Shown here: positions 38,935 to 48,553 of the stretch, piece by piece | Numbering within the stretch: position 1 is the first letter of the stretch | Layout of the letters: each line of letters starts with the position of its first letter | Source of the DNA: an uncultured Prevotellaceae bacterium | GTDB taxonomy: Bacteria; Bacteroidota; Bacteroidia; Bacteroidales; Bacteroidaceae | Direction: 5' to 3' | Length of the DNA stretch: 64,000 bases | Assembly (NCBI GenBank): GCA_949295905.1 | Contig: CASFNA010000005.1 | Coordinates: forward strand, 152,099-216,098 | Program-made: the position numbers and the translations under genes | The notes under the pieces: generated by a model | What the model was told of the DNA's origin: nothing | The model's input: only the letters and a program-made list of their open reading frames with translations | Databases searched by the model: none

Positions 38935-41448
38935 ATGATTATGTATATACGCAAGTTCTTCATGGCGGCAGCCATGGCCTTGATGGCGCATGTGGCTGTC
39001 ATGGCCCAGTCATCGATGAGTGACGGGCAGGTGATACAATACGTGATGAAAGAAAGGGCCGCCGGCACGTCGCAGGCGCAGATTGTGACCAAGCTGATGC
39101 AGCGCGGTGTAAGCATAGAGCAGATAAGGCGCCTGCGCGACAAGTATGCCAATGGCGCGGACGGCGGCATGCAGTCGGTTGAAGGCATGGAGGATGGTGT
39201 GTCGGCCAACCGCCTGCGCACTAACAACGCCGTGCCGGGAGCGGAGTACATGGACAAGAGCGGTATGCCTTACGGCTTTTCAGCGTCAATGGGGATGCAG
39301 GGCAGGAGCGGAATGGTCATGCTCGACTCGCTTTACCTTGACAACCTGATGTTTGAGATGTCGAAGCCGAGGGTGTTCGGACGCGACGTGTTCAGCAACA
39401 AATACCTGACGTTCGAGCCCGACATGAACATAGCCACGCCGCAGAACTACCGCCTCGGCCCGGGCGACGCGGTATACATCGACATATACGGGGCGTCGCA
39501 GAAGACGATAGAGGACACCGTGTCGCCTGACGGAACGGTGACGATAGAAGGCTACGGGCCGGTAAACCTGAACGGACTTACCGTTGACGAGGCCAACGCA
39601 AAGCTGCGCTCTACGCTCGGGAAACGCTACAGCGGCTCGAAGATACGCCTTACCGTAGGGCAGACACGCACGATAATGATTAACGTGATGGGCGAGGTCA
39701 ACAACCCGGGAACGTACACGCTCCCGGCGTTTGCCACAGTGTTCCACGCCCTGTACATGGCCGGCGGCACCAATGACCTTGGCACACTGCGCGACATCAA
39801 GGTGTACCGCAACAACCGCCTTGTGTCAACCGTTGACATATACGACTACATCTTGAACGGCAAGCTGACCGGAAACATACGCCTGGCCGACAACGACGTG
39901 ATATCGGTCGGCGCGTATGACTGCCTCGTAAACATAACAGGCAAGGTGAAGCGGCCGATGTACTATGAGATGAAAAGGAACGAGAGCGTGGCCACGCTGC
40001 TTAAGTATGCGGGAGGATTTACCGGCGACGCTTATAAAAAGTCGGTAAGGCTCGTGCGCAAGGCCGGCCGCGAATACTCCGTTTACAACATAGACGAGTT
40101 TGACATGAGTTCGTTCCGTCTTGCCGATGCCGACTCGGTAAGCGTAGACTCAATACTGCCCAGATTCTCCAACATGGTTGAAGTGAAGGGCGCCGTGTTC
40201 CGCCCGGGCATGTACCAGGTGGGCGGCGGCATAACAAGCGTGCGCGAGCTTATTGAACATGCCGACGGACTGCGCGAGGAAGCGTTCACAGCGCGTGCGG
40301 TGATGCACCGCATGAAGCCTGACCGCACACTTGAAGTAATACCCGTAGACGTTGACGGCATACTGGCGGGACGCGTGGCCGACATACCGATACAGAACAA
40401 CGACGTGCTCTTCATCCCGACGAAGCGGGAAATGATGGAAGAGCAGACTATAACCATACACGGCGAAGTGTTCAACCCGGGAACGTACAAGTATGCGGAC
40501 AATGAGACACTCGAGGATTTCGTTTTGCAGGCAGGAGGACTTAAACAGACGGCATCGACCGTGAAAGTGGACGTGGCTCGCCGCATGGTCAACCCCAAGG
40601 CGCTTACGACCGACTCCATTATAGCGCGGACATACACGTTTGCGCTGAAAGACGGATTCATAATCGACGGCGAGCCGGGCTTCAAGCTGATGCCCTTTGA
40701 CGAGGTGTACGTGCGCAAGAGTCCCGGTTATTACAAGCAGCAGAACGTAATCGTGGAAGGTGAGGTGATGTTCAGCGGCACGTATACACTGTCGAAGAAG
40801 AACCAGCGGCTCAGCGACCTGATAAAGAACGCCGGCGGAGTGAACGACCGGGCATACGTGGAAGGCGCAAGGCTTGAACGCCGGCTGAACGACACTGAGC
40901 GCAAGCGGCTTGAGGTGGCGAAGCAGATGGCGATAGCGCAGGCGGAGAACCTGCAGATGGAAGCCGCCGGGCAGAGCCGCCAGATAGACATGACAAACAG
41001 CGAACAGCTGAAGAAGTTTGAGATACCTGAAACATATTCGGTGGGAATAGAGCTCGAGAAGGCTTTGGCAAATCCCGGAGGCGATGAAGACATCGTGCTG
41101 CGCGAGGGCGACCGCCTCGTTGTTCCGCAATACAACGCTACGGTGAAAATCAACGGAGAAGTGATGTACCCGAACACCGTAGGATATGTTGAAGGCAAAA
41201 AAGCGAAATATTATATAAGCCAGGCCGGCGGATACGGCAACAGGGCGAAGAAGAGCCAGGCGTTCATAATATACATGAACGGCACGGTGGCGAAAGTAAG
41301 CGACGGCGCAAAGCCGAAGCCTGGATGCGAGATATTCGTACCGCAGAAGAAAATCAGCACAATGACCATAGCGGACAAGATGGCCATAGGCACGTCAGTG
41401 GCATCGATAGCTACAGTGGTGGCGTCGCTGGCAAATCTTTTGAAATAA
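38935..41448 (+). CDS. Polysaccharide export protein with six SLBB domains (Wza-like)
   Basis: 837 residues from ATG 38935 (ATG 38941 equally possible). Signal peptide MYIRKFFMAAAMALMAHVAV ending near MAQ, without a lipobox. The polysaccharide export domain starts near 170 (LGPGDAVYIDIYGASQKTIE), and SLBB repeats follow at about 243, 331, 410, 505, 601 and 733, each with a 'GEV.NPGTY' and 'AGG' pattern. A C-terminal helix (MTIADKMAIGTSVASIATVV) would insert into the outer membrane as in Wza. It forms the exit channel for polymer made by the downstream genes and is the first gene of a seven-gene rightward operon. Confidence 0.93.
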   Translation: MIMYIRKFFMAAAMALMAHVAVMAQSSMSDGQVIQYVMKERAAGTSQAQIVTKLMQRGVSIEQIRRLRDKYANGADGGMQSVEGMEDGVSANRLRTNNAVPGAEYMDKSGMPYGFSASMGMQGRSGMVMLDSLYLDNLMFEMSKPRVFGRDVFSNKYLTFEPDMNIATPQNYRLGPGDAVYIDIYGASQKTIEDTVSPDGTVTIEGYGPVNLNGLTVDEANAKLRSTLGKRYSGSKIRLTVGQTRTIMINVMGEVNNPGTYTLPAFATVFHALYMAGGTNDLGTLRDIKVYRNNRLVSTVDIYDYILNGKLTGNIRLADNDVISVGAYDCLVNITGKVKRPMYYEMKRNESVATLLKYAGGFTGDAYKKSVRLVRKAGREYSVYNIDEFDMSSFRLADADSVSVDSILPRFSNMVEVKGAVFRPGMYQVGGGITSVRELIEHADGLREEAFTARAVMHRMKPDRTLEVIPVDVDGILAGRVADIPIQNNDVLFIPTKREMMEEQTITIHGEVFNPGTYKYADNETLEDFVLQAGGLKQTASTVKVDVARRMVNPKALTTDSIIARTYTFALKDGFIIDGEPGFKLMPFDEVYVRKSPGYYKQQNVIVEGEVMFSGTYTLSKKNQRLSDLIKNAGGVNDRAYVEGARLERRLNDTERKRLEVAKQMAIAQAENLQMEAAGQSRQIDMTNSEQLKKFEIPETYSVGIELEKALANPGGDEDIVLREGDRLVVPQYNATVKINGEVMYPNTVGYVEGKKAKYYISQAGGYGNRAKKSQAFIIYMNGTVAKVSDGAKPKPGCEIFVPQKKISTMTIADKMAIGTSVASIATVVASLANLLK

Positions 41449-41513
41449 GGCAAAATGCGCCTCGGTGCGTGTAAGCGGTTTGCCGGGGTTAATGTTATAA
41501 AAAGAAGTGTTAT

Positions 41514-42533
41514 ATGACAAATGAGGAAACGCCCGCAATAATAAAGCTGTTGCGGTTGATGCGTACAAATATTGTATTCATATCGGTTGTTACATTTGCA
41601 GTAACTGTATTCTCGGTTGTATGCGTTGTCAGCATTCCGCGCAAGTATACGTCGAAGATGGTGCTGCTGCCCGAAGTTGCAGGCAACGGTCTTACACTGT
41701 CAGGTTCAATAGGGGCGTTGGCCTCTATGGCCGGCGTAAAGCTGGGAGGGTCTACCGAAGACGCAATCTATCCCGAGTTTTATCCAAAGGTGCTGTCGTC
41801 AACGGTATTTATCGCCAACATGCTCAAAGAAAAGGTAAACGTGGCGCGCCTTGGCAGGGAAGTGACCATTTATGAATACTTCAACGATTATCAGAAGCAT
41901 GCTTGGTGGCACTTGTCCTTGCCTGACAAAAACAAGGATGACAATTATAACGCCAATCCTAAGAAGCTTACAAAGGGACAGCAAAAGATAGCAAAGGCTT
42001 TTACCAATGCTTTTTTCTGCGCCGTTGACAAGAAGACGGACATGATAACGGTAGAGGTGGAAGTGCAGGACGCTGACGTGGCGGCGCAGATGGCCGACTT
42101 GATATGCAATCAGTTGCAGGTCTATATAACGGATTACAGGACTTCAAAGTCGAGGAAAGACCTTGAGTATGTGCAGAAGATAACAGACGAGGTGAAGCGC
42201 AATTATCTTGCCGCGCAGCAAAAGTATGCCGATTTCTCCGATTCGCACGGGGATTTGGTGCTTACGTCTTATACACAGGTACGCGACAGGTTGGAAAACG
42301 AGATGCAGCTTGCTTATGAGATGTATTCACAGTCAATGTTGCAGTTGCAGCTGGCCCAGGCAAAGGTTCAGGAACGTACGCCGGCCTTTACCGTCATCCA
42401 GCCTTCGGTAGTTCCGCTCAAGCCGTCGGCTCCAAAGCGTATGGTAACCGTGTTTATAGTATGCGTGTTGTCTTTTTCTTGCAGCGTGCTTTGGCTGCTT
42501 GGCAAGAAATTCTATGCTCGTTATCGTTTTTGA
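41514..42533 (+). CDS. Chain-length determinant (Wzz family)
   Basis: 339 residues. Transmembrane helices at about 20-42 and 312-333 enclose a periplasmic, helix-rich domain. The Wzz signature PRKYTSKMVLLPE follows the first helix, and the Pro-rich TVIQPSVVPLKPSAPKRMV precedes the second. There is no C-terminal tyrosine kinase domain, unlike Wzc, and none elsewhere in the locus. It sets polymer length at the inner membrane by acting with the polymerase. 65 bases after the export gene. Confidence 0.92.
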   Translation: MTNEETPAIIKLLRLMRTNIVFISVVTFAVTVFSVVCVVSIPRKYTSKMVLLPEVAGNGLTLSGSIGALASMAGVKLGGSTEDAIYPEFYPKVLSSTVFIANMLKEKVNVARLGREVTIYEYFNDYQKHAWWHLSLPDKNKDDNYNANPKKLTKGQQKIAKAFTNAFFCAVDKKTDMITVEVEVQDADVAAQMADLICNQLQVYITDYRTSKSRKDLEYVQKITDEVKRNYLAAQQKYADFSDSHGDLVLTSYTQVRDRLENEMQLAYEMYSQSMLQLQLAQAKVQERTPAFTVIQPSVVPLKPSAPKRMVTVFIVCVLSFSCSVLWLLGKKFYARYRF

Positions 42534-42545
42534 TGTGGACTCGCG

Positions 42546-43805
42546 ATGCTTGATTTATTCAGGGTAGGGAAGAAAGAAATAACCGATTCATGCTACCTTG
42601 TTTTGTTACAGGGGGTAAACCAGTTGCTGCCGGTTTTTGTCATGCCGTATCTTATGATAAAACTTGGGGCTTCGGGTTATGGGTATGTCGGTTTTTCACT
42701 TTCTTTCATCCAGTATCTTGTGCTTTTGGTCGATTTCGGTTTCAACCTGAGTGCAACCAAGCATATTGCGGTTTCGGCGGACAGGTATGAACGCAGCAAG
42801 GTGTTTTGGAATGTTGTTGCCGCGAAGGTGGTTTTGCTTTTGGCGGCCACGGTTGCAATGTTCTTGTTGATAGCGCTGTTCGATACGTTCCAAGTTTATT
42901 CCAAGGCCATATTTGCCACATTCCCTATGGTGCTCGGTTCGACGTTCACGTTTATGTGGTTTTACCAAGGGATAGGGCGCATACGTTTGTTTTCTGTCAT
43001 AAACACCGTTTCCAAGCTTTTGCTGTTGCCGTTGATATTCATTTATGTCAAGCAGCCGTCAGACTATTTGTTGGCGGCATTCTTGCAGGCTGCGGTGTTT
43101 TTGTCAACGGCCGTTTTGTCGAACATATATATGTTTGTGAAGAAGTGGGTGTGTTATGTCAGGCCGAGCATACAAGGTGTCAAGAAGGAAATTGCATGTA
43201 GTTTCCCGTTGTTCCTGTCAAGTGCCTCGACGAGTGTGTACACCCAGTTGACTGTAATTGTGCTTGGATTTTTTTGTACGGCGGAGACAGTCGGTCTGTA
43301 TTCTTCGGCGGACAGGATAATGAGGGCAGTGTGCTTCTTGTTTTATACGCCCCTTAGCCAGGTGTTTTTCCCTAAGGTCAGCACTCTTGCAGCCAAAAGG
43401 CGTGACGATGCCGTGCAGCTGTTCCGTCAGGTAAGGTGTATTGTCATGGCTGTGATGATTGTCGTTTGTTTTTCGATTTTCATAGGAAGCGGCTGGATAT
43501 CATGCCTGCTTGGCGATGATTATAGAGGCTTGGCGCCCCTTCTGAAGATATTTTCTTTCGTTCCGTTGGCTATAGGCATCGGCGGAGTGTACGGCCAAAT
43601 AGGTTTAATAGCCTTGGGCGACGACATGACGGCGCGCAAGTTCAGGAACGTTTATTTCGCGGCTGCGTTGTTTTCTGCGGTTTCGATATGTGCCGCAACT
43701 CCCGTGTTTTTCGCCGTAGGGGCTTGCTGGGCCACAGCACTTACAGAGCTGCTCGTTGCGGTGATGATGTATTACAATTATAAAAAGTATTTGTGTAAAT
43801 GTTGA
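42546..43805 (+). CDS. Lipid-linked oligosaccharide flippase (Wzx family)
   Basis: 419 residues with about 12-14 transmembrane segments and the polysaccharide-synthase layout: an early QGVNQLLPVFVMPYLMIKLG, then GYGYVGFSLSFIQYLVLLVD. It moves the undecaprenyl-linked repeat unit from the cytoplasmic to the periplasmic leaflet. Base composition falls towards AT compared with the housekeeping genes around it. Its stop overlaps the start of the polymerase gene by 7 bases. Confidence 0.9.
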   Translation: MLDLFRVGKKEITDSCYLVLLQGVNQLLPVFVMPYLMIKLGASGYGYVGFSLSFIQYLVLLVDFGFNLSATKHIAVSADRYERSKVFWNVVAAKVVLLLAATVAMFLLIALFDTFQVYSKAIFATFPMVLGSTFTFMWFYQGIGRIRLFSVINTVSKLLLLPLIFIYVKQPSDYLLAAFLQAAVFLSTAVLSNIYMFVKKWVCYVRPSIQGVKKEIACSFPLFLSSASTSVYTQLTVIVLGFFCTAETVGLYSSADRIMRAVCFLFYTPLSQVFFPKVSTLAAKRRDDAVQLFRQVRCIVMAVMIVVCFSIFIGSGWISCLLGDDYRGLAPLLKIFSFVPLAIGIGGVYGQIGLIALGDDMTARKFRNVYFAAALFSAVSICAATPVFFAVGACWATALTELLVAVMMYYNYKKYLCKC

Positions 43806-44980
43806 TATTGGTGCTCATATTGCTTTTGGTGATGACAATTGTCGGCTGGCATTTGTCAAGGGACATCTTTGCCCCGTATGTTGTCGCGCCTGGAGTATGG
43901 TCGGTTATAATATTGATTTATTATTTGTTGCCGAGCGAGCTTTACCCTATACGCCATGACTTTCCGATAGCACTTGCATTATGGAGTTGTGGATTCTTTG
44001 TGTCTTCTTGCGCTTCTGAATATTTCACGTCAGGGTCTTCACGGTTATCGATAAGCAAGATTCCAAATATGGGCATTTTGAAAATATATGTCTTGATTAC
44101 TTTGACAATAGTTCCGATACTTTGTATTACGGTGTTTGTTATTGCTTTATTGGAAGACCCGACGGCAATATTCAGGTATCTCCGTATTATGAATACCGGC
44201 TTGGATGAAAACATTAAATCACCGGATTTTGGCCTGTTGGTTTATTGTGTAGCAGTAGCTTATATTTCGCTTTTTTTTGTCATGACATATTTCAAGAAGA
44301 AATGGATAATATATTCAGTATTCTTTGTAAATATGCTTTATGCCTTTACGTCTATGGCAAAGACAAATTTTCTTTGCGTATTATTTGCATCCCTCTATTT
44401 AGGATATGTAAAGAAGATTATTACTAAAAAGCAATTGTTGTATGGATTCCTGATATTTCTTGCCATATGTTTTGTTGTTCAGATGGCGCGTCTTGGTAAT
44501 GACGATTTTAATGTGATGGAGTTTTTGTCCATGTATCTTTCTTCCAGTATGGTGGCTTTTGATTATTTTGCAGAACCTGATTCTGCAATCCATTTTGGGG
44601 AGAATACTTTACGCTTGTTTTATGCCATAGCTTATGCTTTAGGAAGCGATATTCAGCCGATACAGACAATTTTGGTTTTTGTAAGTGTGCCAATAAATAC
44701 GAACACATACACATTTTTATATCCATTCTACACAGATTTCGGACTGGTTGGGGTATTTGTTTTTTCCATGATTTATGGAGCGTTCTTTGGCTTTTTATAT
44801 AAGAAAAATAAAAGTGGCGGCAGTTTGGGACAAATACTTTACGCTATTTTCCTGACATTCTTATTGCTTGAATTCATTGGCGAGTTTATTATAACAAATC
44901 TCTCGCTGACCATTCAATACATAGTGCTTGCAGTGTTGCCGTTCATGTTTTCAAAAAGGGAAGAAGTATGCAAAAGGTAG
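43799..44980 (+). CDS. Polysaccharide polymerase (Wzy-like)
   Basis: 393 residues, almost wholly hydrophobic, with about 10-12 membrane segments and a longer polar loop near 215-260 (ARLGNDDFNVMEFLSMYLSS). No strong family motif, as usual for Wzy proteins; the call rests on topology, length and position between the flippase and glycosyltransferase genes. It would join repeat units in the periplasm. This is the most AT-rich gene of the locus. Confidence 0.78.
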   Translation: MLILVLILLLVMTIVGWHLSRDIFAPYVVAPGVWSVIILIYYLLPSELYPIRHDFPIALALWSCGFFVSSCASEYFTSGSSRLSISKIPNMGILKIYVLITLTIVPILCITVFVIALLEDPTAIFRYLRIMNTGLDENIKSPDFGLLVYCVAVAYISLFFVMTYFKKKWIIYSVFFVNMLYAFTSMAKTNFLCVLFASLYLGYVKKIITKKQLLYGFLIFLAICFVVQMARLGNDDFNVMEFLSMYLSSSMVAFDYFAEPDSAIHFGENTLRLFYAIAYALGSDIQPIQTILVFVSVPINTNTYTFLYPFYTDFGLVGVFVFSMIYGAFFGFLYKKNKSGGSLGQILYAIFLTFLLLEFIGEFIITNLSLTIQYIVLAVLPFMFSKREEVCKR

Positions 44981-45879
44981 ACATATTGATGGCGACGTAC
45001 AATGGTGCACGATATTTGCCGCAACAACTTTGCTCGATAATAAACCAGAGCCTGAAGGACTGGACGCTGTACATACACGACGACGGGTCTTCTGACGGGA
45101 CCGTGTCCGTAATAAGGAAGTTCGCATCATTGGACAATCGCATAAAGTTTGTGGAGGACGGGAAGCAATATCATAGTCCGGCCCTTAACTTCTTGCATCT
45201 GTTGGAATACTCGTCAGCCCCGTTTGCCATATTCTGCGACCAAGACGACATCTGGCTTGACAATAAATTGGAAAAGATGTATGATGTGATTGCATCGTTG
45301 GACAACACAAAGCCCTTGGCCGTATATAGTAACGCTTATGTATATTGCGATGATACTGATGATATCAGTGGGCAGTCTACGATTGTCCGTCCAGTATCGA
45401 TAAAAGACGTTCTTTTCATGAACGGAGGTGTCCAAGGTTGTGCGATTATGTTCAATTCGTTGTTGCGGAGTATTTGCAAGCGCATTCCTGATTGTGTGGC
45501 AATGCATGACCATGTTGTGACTTTAGCGGCTTTCACGTTCGGTACGATGGTCTATGTAGATAGCCGTCTGATGCTGTATAGACGTCATTCGGACACCGTC
45601 ACAGGAAAAACTTATGGTAGTAAACTGGACAAAGTTTATGATTTCTTTTCTAAAGGTAAAACTGTCCTTGACCGGGCTCATTATAAGGCAATATGTAGTT
45701 TTTATGAGAAACATGAGGCTGTGATGCCTTGTGAAATAAAAAGGAGTTTCCAGGACTTTTTCAATTTTACAAAGGAAAACAGACTTAAAAGGGTTTTCCA
45801 TGTGTTAAGCGGTGGATACAGGCTTTACGGGAGTCGTGGAATATTAGTTTTCAAGATGGTAATTAGACCTTTGCTATGA
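44968..45879 (+). CDS. Glycosyltransferase, family 2
   Basis: 303 residues. The start VDILMATYNGARYLPQQLCS and the acidic motifs HDDGSSDGT and CDQDDIWL are typical of GT2 enzymes of the rhamnosyltransferase-like branch. No membrane helices, so it acts on the lipid-linked unit from the cytoplasm. The sugar cannot be assigned. Overlaps the polymerase gene by 13 bases and the next gene by 4. Confidence 0.9.
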   Translation: MQKVDILMATYNGARYLPQQLCSIINQSLKDWTLYIHDDGSSDGTVSVIRKFASLDNRIKFVEDGKQYHSPALNFLHLLEYSSAPFAIFCDQDDIWLDNKLEKMYDVIASLDNTKPLAVYSNAYVYCDDTDDISGQSTIVRPVSIKDVLFMNGGVQGCAIMFNSLLRSICKRIPDCVAMHDHVVTLAAFTFGTMVYVDSRLMLYRRHSDTVTGKTYGSKLDKVYDFFSKGKTVLDRAHYKAICSFYEKHEAVMPCEIKRSFQDFFNFTKENRLKRVFHVLSGGYRLYGSRGILVFKMVIRPLL

Positions 45880-46991
45880 AGATATTGCATGTTATAAATT
45901 CGCTTAATACTGGTGGGGCGGAGAGGCTTGTTGTAGATATGTTGCCCATTATTGCAAAGGCTGGGCACGATGTCAGGCTGCTTTTGCTGCAAGGCAGTGC
46001 CGATGCTGCTTTTGAGCGGCAGGCCAGGGAACGTGGAATCGCCGTTGATGTGGTGACTGCTCCGGGCGGTCTGTACAGCCCGTTGTATGCAGGCAGGCTC
46101 GTGCCTTATGTGCGAGGTTATGATGTCGTTCATGTACATCTTTTCCCTTCACAGTATTGGGTGGCTTTGGCACATGCGCTGTCTGGGGGAAAATCGGTGC
46201 TGGTTACTACGGAACATAGTACGTTCAACACGCGTGCTAAGTTCGTTGTGACCAAGTGGACGGACCGTTTCATATATGGCTTTTATGACGGAATAGTGTG
46301 CATATCGCGAGCTACGCAGGATTTCATGCGCAAGCGTGCACCCCATAATGTTACTCTTAAAGTGATTGAAAACGGCATAAGGCTGCCTGATTTGGATGAT
46401 GCCGGCACCAGCCTCTCTCGGAACGAGGTGGTTGACGGTATTGGGGACGACTGCTTCATGGTGTTGCAAGTGGCAAGGTTCGGTGAGCAGAAAAACCAAG
46501 ACTGCCTCATACGTGCGCTTAAGTCCCTGCCGGACAATGTCCATGCAGTGTTTGCCGGTGACGGAGCCAGGCTCGGCGTGTGTAAGGAGTTGGCCGGGGA
46601 TATTGGAGTTTCGGCGCGTACCCACTTCCTTGGGCGGCGTACAGACATAGGCTGTTTGTGGCAAGTGGCCGACATGGGAGTGATGTCTTCCCACTGGGAG
46701 GGCTTCGGGCTGGCCGCACTTGAGGGCATGTCACGCAGGAGGCCGGTTGTAGGGTCGCGTGTGGAAGGACTGGCAGAGGTTATAAATGACGAATCCTTGT
46801 TGTTCGCTCCAGACGACGACCGCGAACTTGCCCGGAAGGTGTCGATGCTTATGGAAGATGGCAGTCTGTACAGGCAGAAGGCGGAGAGTTGCTTCATACA
46901 GGCGCAGAAATACAGTATAGAGAATACGGTTGCGGATTATATTGCTTTTTACGGGCAGTTGTTAAACACTAAGAAACATGGCTGGAAATAA
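45876..46991 (+). CDS. Glycosyltransferase, family 4
   Basis: 371 residues. N-terminal MKILHVINSLNTGGAERLVV is the GT4 acceptor-side strand. The C-terminal half holds VARFGEQKNQDCLIRAL, FLGRRTDIGCLWQVADMGVM, and the nucleotide-sugar EX7E-like region SHWEGFGLAALEGMSRRRPV. A retaining GT-B enzyme; donor and acceptor unknown. It starts on the ATGA overlap with the previous gene. Confidence 0.92.
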   Translation: MKILHVINSLNTGGAERLVVDMLPIIAKAGHDVRLLLLQGSADAAFERQARERGIAVDVVTAPGGLYSPLYAGRLVPYVRGYDVVHVHLFPSQYWVALAHALSGGKSVLVTTEHSTFNTRAKFVVTKWTDRFIYGFYDGIVCISRATQDFMRKRAPHNVTLKVIENGIRLPDLDDAGTSLSRNEVVDGIGDDCFMVLQVARFGEQKNQDCLIRALKSLPDNVHAVFAGDGARLGVCKELAGDIGVSARTHFLGRRTDIGCLWQVADMGVMSSHWEGFGLAALEGMSRRRPVVGSRVEGLAEVINDESLLFAPDDDRELARKVSMLMEDGSLYRQKAESCFIQAQKYSIENTVADYIAFYGQLLNTKKHGWK

Positions 46992-48117
46992 GGAAAACAT
47001 GAAGATATTGTTTTGCGACAACACCTTGTGGGGATTGGTGAATTTCAGGGGTGATGTGATAAGGCATTTCATGGAGCGTGGTTGCGACATTGTGCTTGTA
47101 GCTCCGGAAAAGGAAGACAGCCAGATGCGTACCGACAGGCCGGTTGGAGTAAAGTATATCCCGGTGAGCATGAAGCGTACCGCCACCAACCCGGTAAGCG
47201 ACTTTGCGTATTTTGTACAGTTGTGCAGGATTATGAGAAGTGAAAAGCCCGACTTTGTGTTTAATTATACCATAAAGCCGAACATCTATGGAAGTATCGC
47301 CGCAAGGCTGAACCGTTGCAGCACGACGGCGATGATGGCTGGGCTTGGATATATATTCAAGGCCAACACTCTTAAGGCCAGATTCGCAAGGTCGCTTTAC
47401 AAACTGGGGCTGAGGTGTACGGACAGGCTGATGCTTTTGAATTCGGACAACTACAAGTTTGTTGTAGACAGGCGTTTTTGTAGCAGGGAAAAGGTTGTCT
47501 TGCTGGATGGTGGAGAAGGGGTGAACCTTGACAAGTTCCGTGTCTACGACAATGCGTCAGACAAGGTCGTGTTCCTTTTCATAGGCCGTTTGTCATGGGA
47601 CAAAGGATATGACGAGTTCTCGAAAGCGGCAAGGATTGTCAAGGATAGATTCCCTGACGCCTGCTTTAAGCTGTTAGGCTCGTTAGACCCGGCTTATCCG
47701 AAAAGCGTGCCGTTGGAGAGGGTAAGGCAAGACGAACGCGACGGTGTGGTTGAGTACATGGGATTTACGCGCGACATGGACGCTGTCTATAGCCGGAAGG
47801 GCATAGTGGTAGTGCTGCCTTCTTATTTCGAGGGTATGAACCGTTCGCTCATGGAGGCCTGTGCTTCAGGCAAGCCGATAATAACCACCGACATTGGCGG
47901 TTGCCGCGAAATGGTGGACGACGGCGTGAACGGATATCTGGTAAAGCCCCGTGATGCGGTCTCGCTTGCCGATGCGATGATAAGGTATGCAAGCCTTTCA
48001 GCCGAGGAGAAAGAGAACTTCTCGGCGAATAGCCGCAAGCTTGCAGAAAGGCGTTTTGACGTGAGGAACGTCATTTCCGTATATGACGGTATTGTGGGGA
48101 AAGCATGTAAACGTTGA
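46978..48117 (+). CDS. Glycosyltransferase, family 4
   Basis: 379 residues from ATG 46978; ATG 46999, preceded by AAGGA, is a credible alternative giving MKILFCDNTLWGLVNFRGDV. Motifs: NYTIKPNIYGS, then FIGRLSWDKGYDEFSKAARI, and LPSYFEGMNRSLMEACASGK with the EX7E-type pair. Retaining GT-B enzyme, close to the group that works after an N-acetylhexosamine start. Last gene of the exopolysaccharide operon; array copy 9 follows 68 bases downstream. Confidence 0.92.
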   Translation: MAGNKENMKILFCDNTLWGLVNFRGDVIRHFMERGCDIVLVAPEKEDSQMRTDRPVGVKYIPVSMKRTATNPVSDFAYFVQLCRIMRSEKPDFVFNYTIKPNIYGSIAARLNRCSTTAMMAGLGYIFKANTLKARFARSLYKLGLRCTDRLMLLNSDNYKFVVDRRFCSREKVVLLDGGEGVNLDKFRVYDNASDKVVFLFIGRLSWDKGYDEFSKAARIVKDRFPDACFKLLGSLDPAYPKSVPLERVRQDERDGVVEYMGFTRDMDAVYSRKGIVVVLPSYFEGMNRSLMEACASGKPIITTDIGGCREMVDDGVNGYLVKPRDAVSLADAMIRYASLSAEEKENFSANSRKLAERRFDVRNVISVYDGIVGKACKR

Positions 48118-48184
48118 ATGGCGGCCGCAGGTTTTCATCCTTGTGTTGGCATTCGCGCTTTTTGGGGAATAAAGACGGTTTTGC

Positions 48185-48265
48185 AAAAGGCGGTCTTTTG
48201 TACTGCGGAAGGCGGTCTTTCTGTTGACGGAAGGCCGCCTTTTGCAATGCGTTTGACGGCCTTTC
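48185..48265. repeat. Four-unit 22-bp-period array (copy 9)
   Basis: Units AAAAGGCGGTCTTTT, GGAAGGCGGTCTTTC, GGAAGGCCGCCTTTT, GTTTGACGGCCTTTC; spacers gtactgc, tgttgac, gcaatgc. An extra partial unit AAAGACGGTTTT lies just before, out of phase. No dyad recognised. Confidence 0.87.
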
Positions 48266-48440
48266 GCAAATATGGAGCCTTTGAGGAGGTAAAGCCTTGT
48301 ATTTATATGTGGGTTCGGTATGGCAAGAATGTCGCAACTGGCCGCCGTTAAAAGCCCAAAGACAAGCATTTATTTCTTTTGGGACATATAAATCCTTATA
48401 CCCTGACTCACGTGTTTATAGAATGGTTTTTGCAGCATAT

Positions 48441-48481
48441 AAAAAAGACTGACTTCAAGGGCTGAAGCCTCGAAGTCAGTC
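48441..48481 (-). terminator. Rho-independent terminator of the CotH gene
   Basis: Stem GACTGACTTC (48447-48456) with GAAGTCAGTC (48472-48481), perfect, 15-base loop. On the minus strand it is followed by six T residues. Confidence 0.9.
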
Positions 48482-48553
48482 AAATTCAAGGTGTATCATT
48501 TCCGTTTGTTGGCAGAGAAAAGGCGGAAATGATTATGGCCACGTTATTTTCTG

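Larger units (their letters stand above)
48118..48553. other. Convergent intergenic region after the exopolysaccharide locus
   Basis: It contains array copy 9 and, near the right end, the terminator of the leftward CotH gene. No gene seen between. Confidence 0.6.

Noticed and set aside
41514-42533. Wzc-type tyrosine kinase domain on the chain-length protein
   Set aside because: The protein ends just after its second transmembrane helix; there is no Walker motif or tyrosine cluster.
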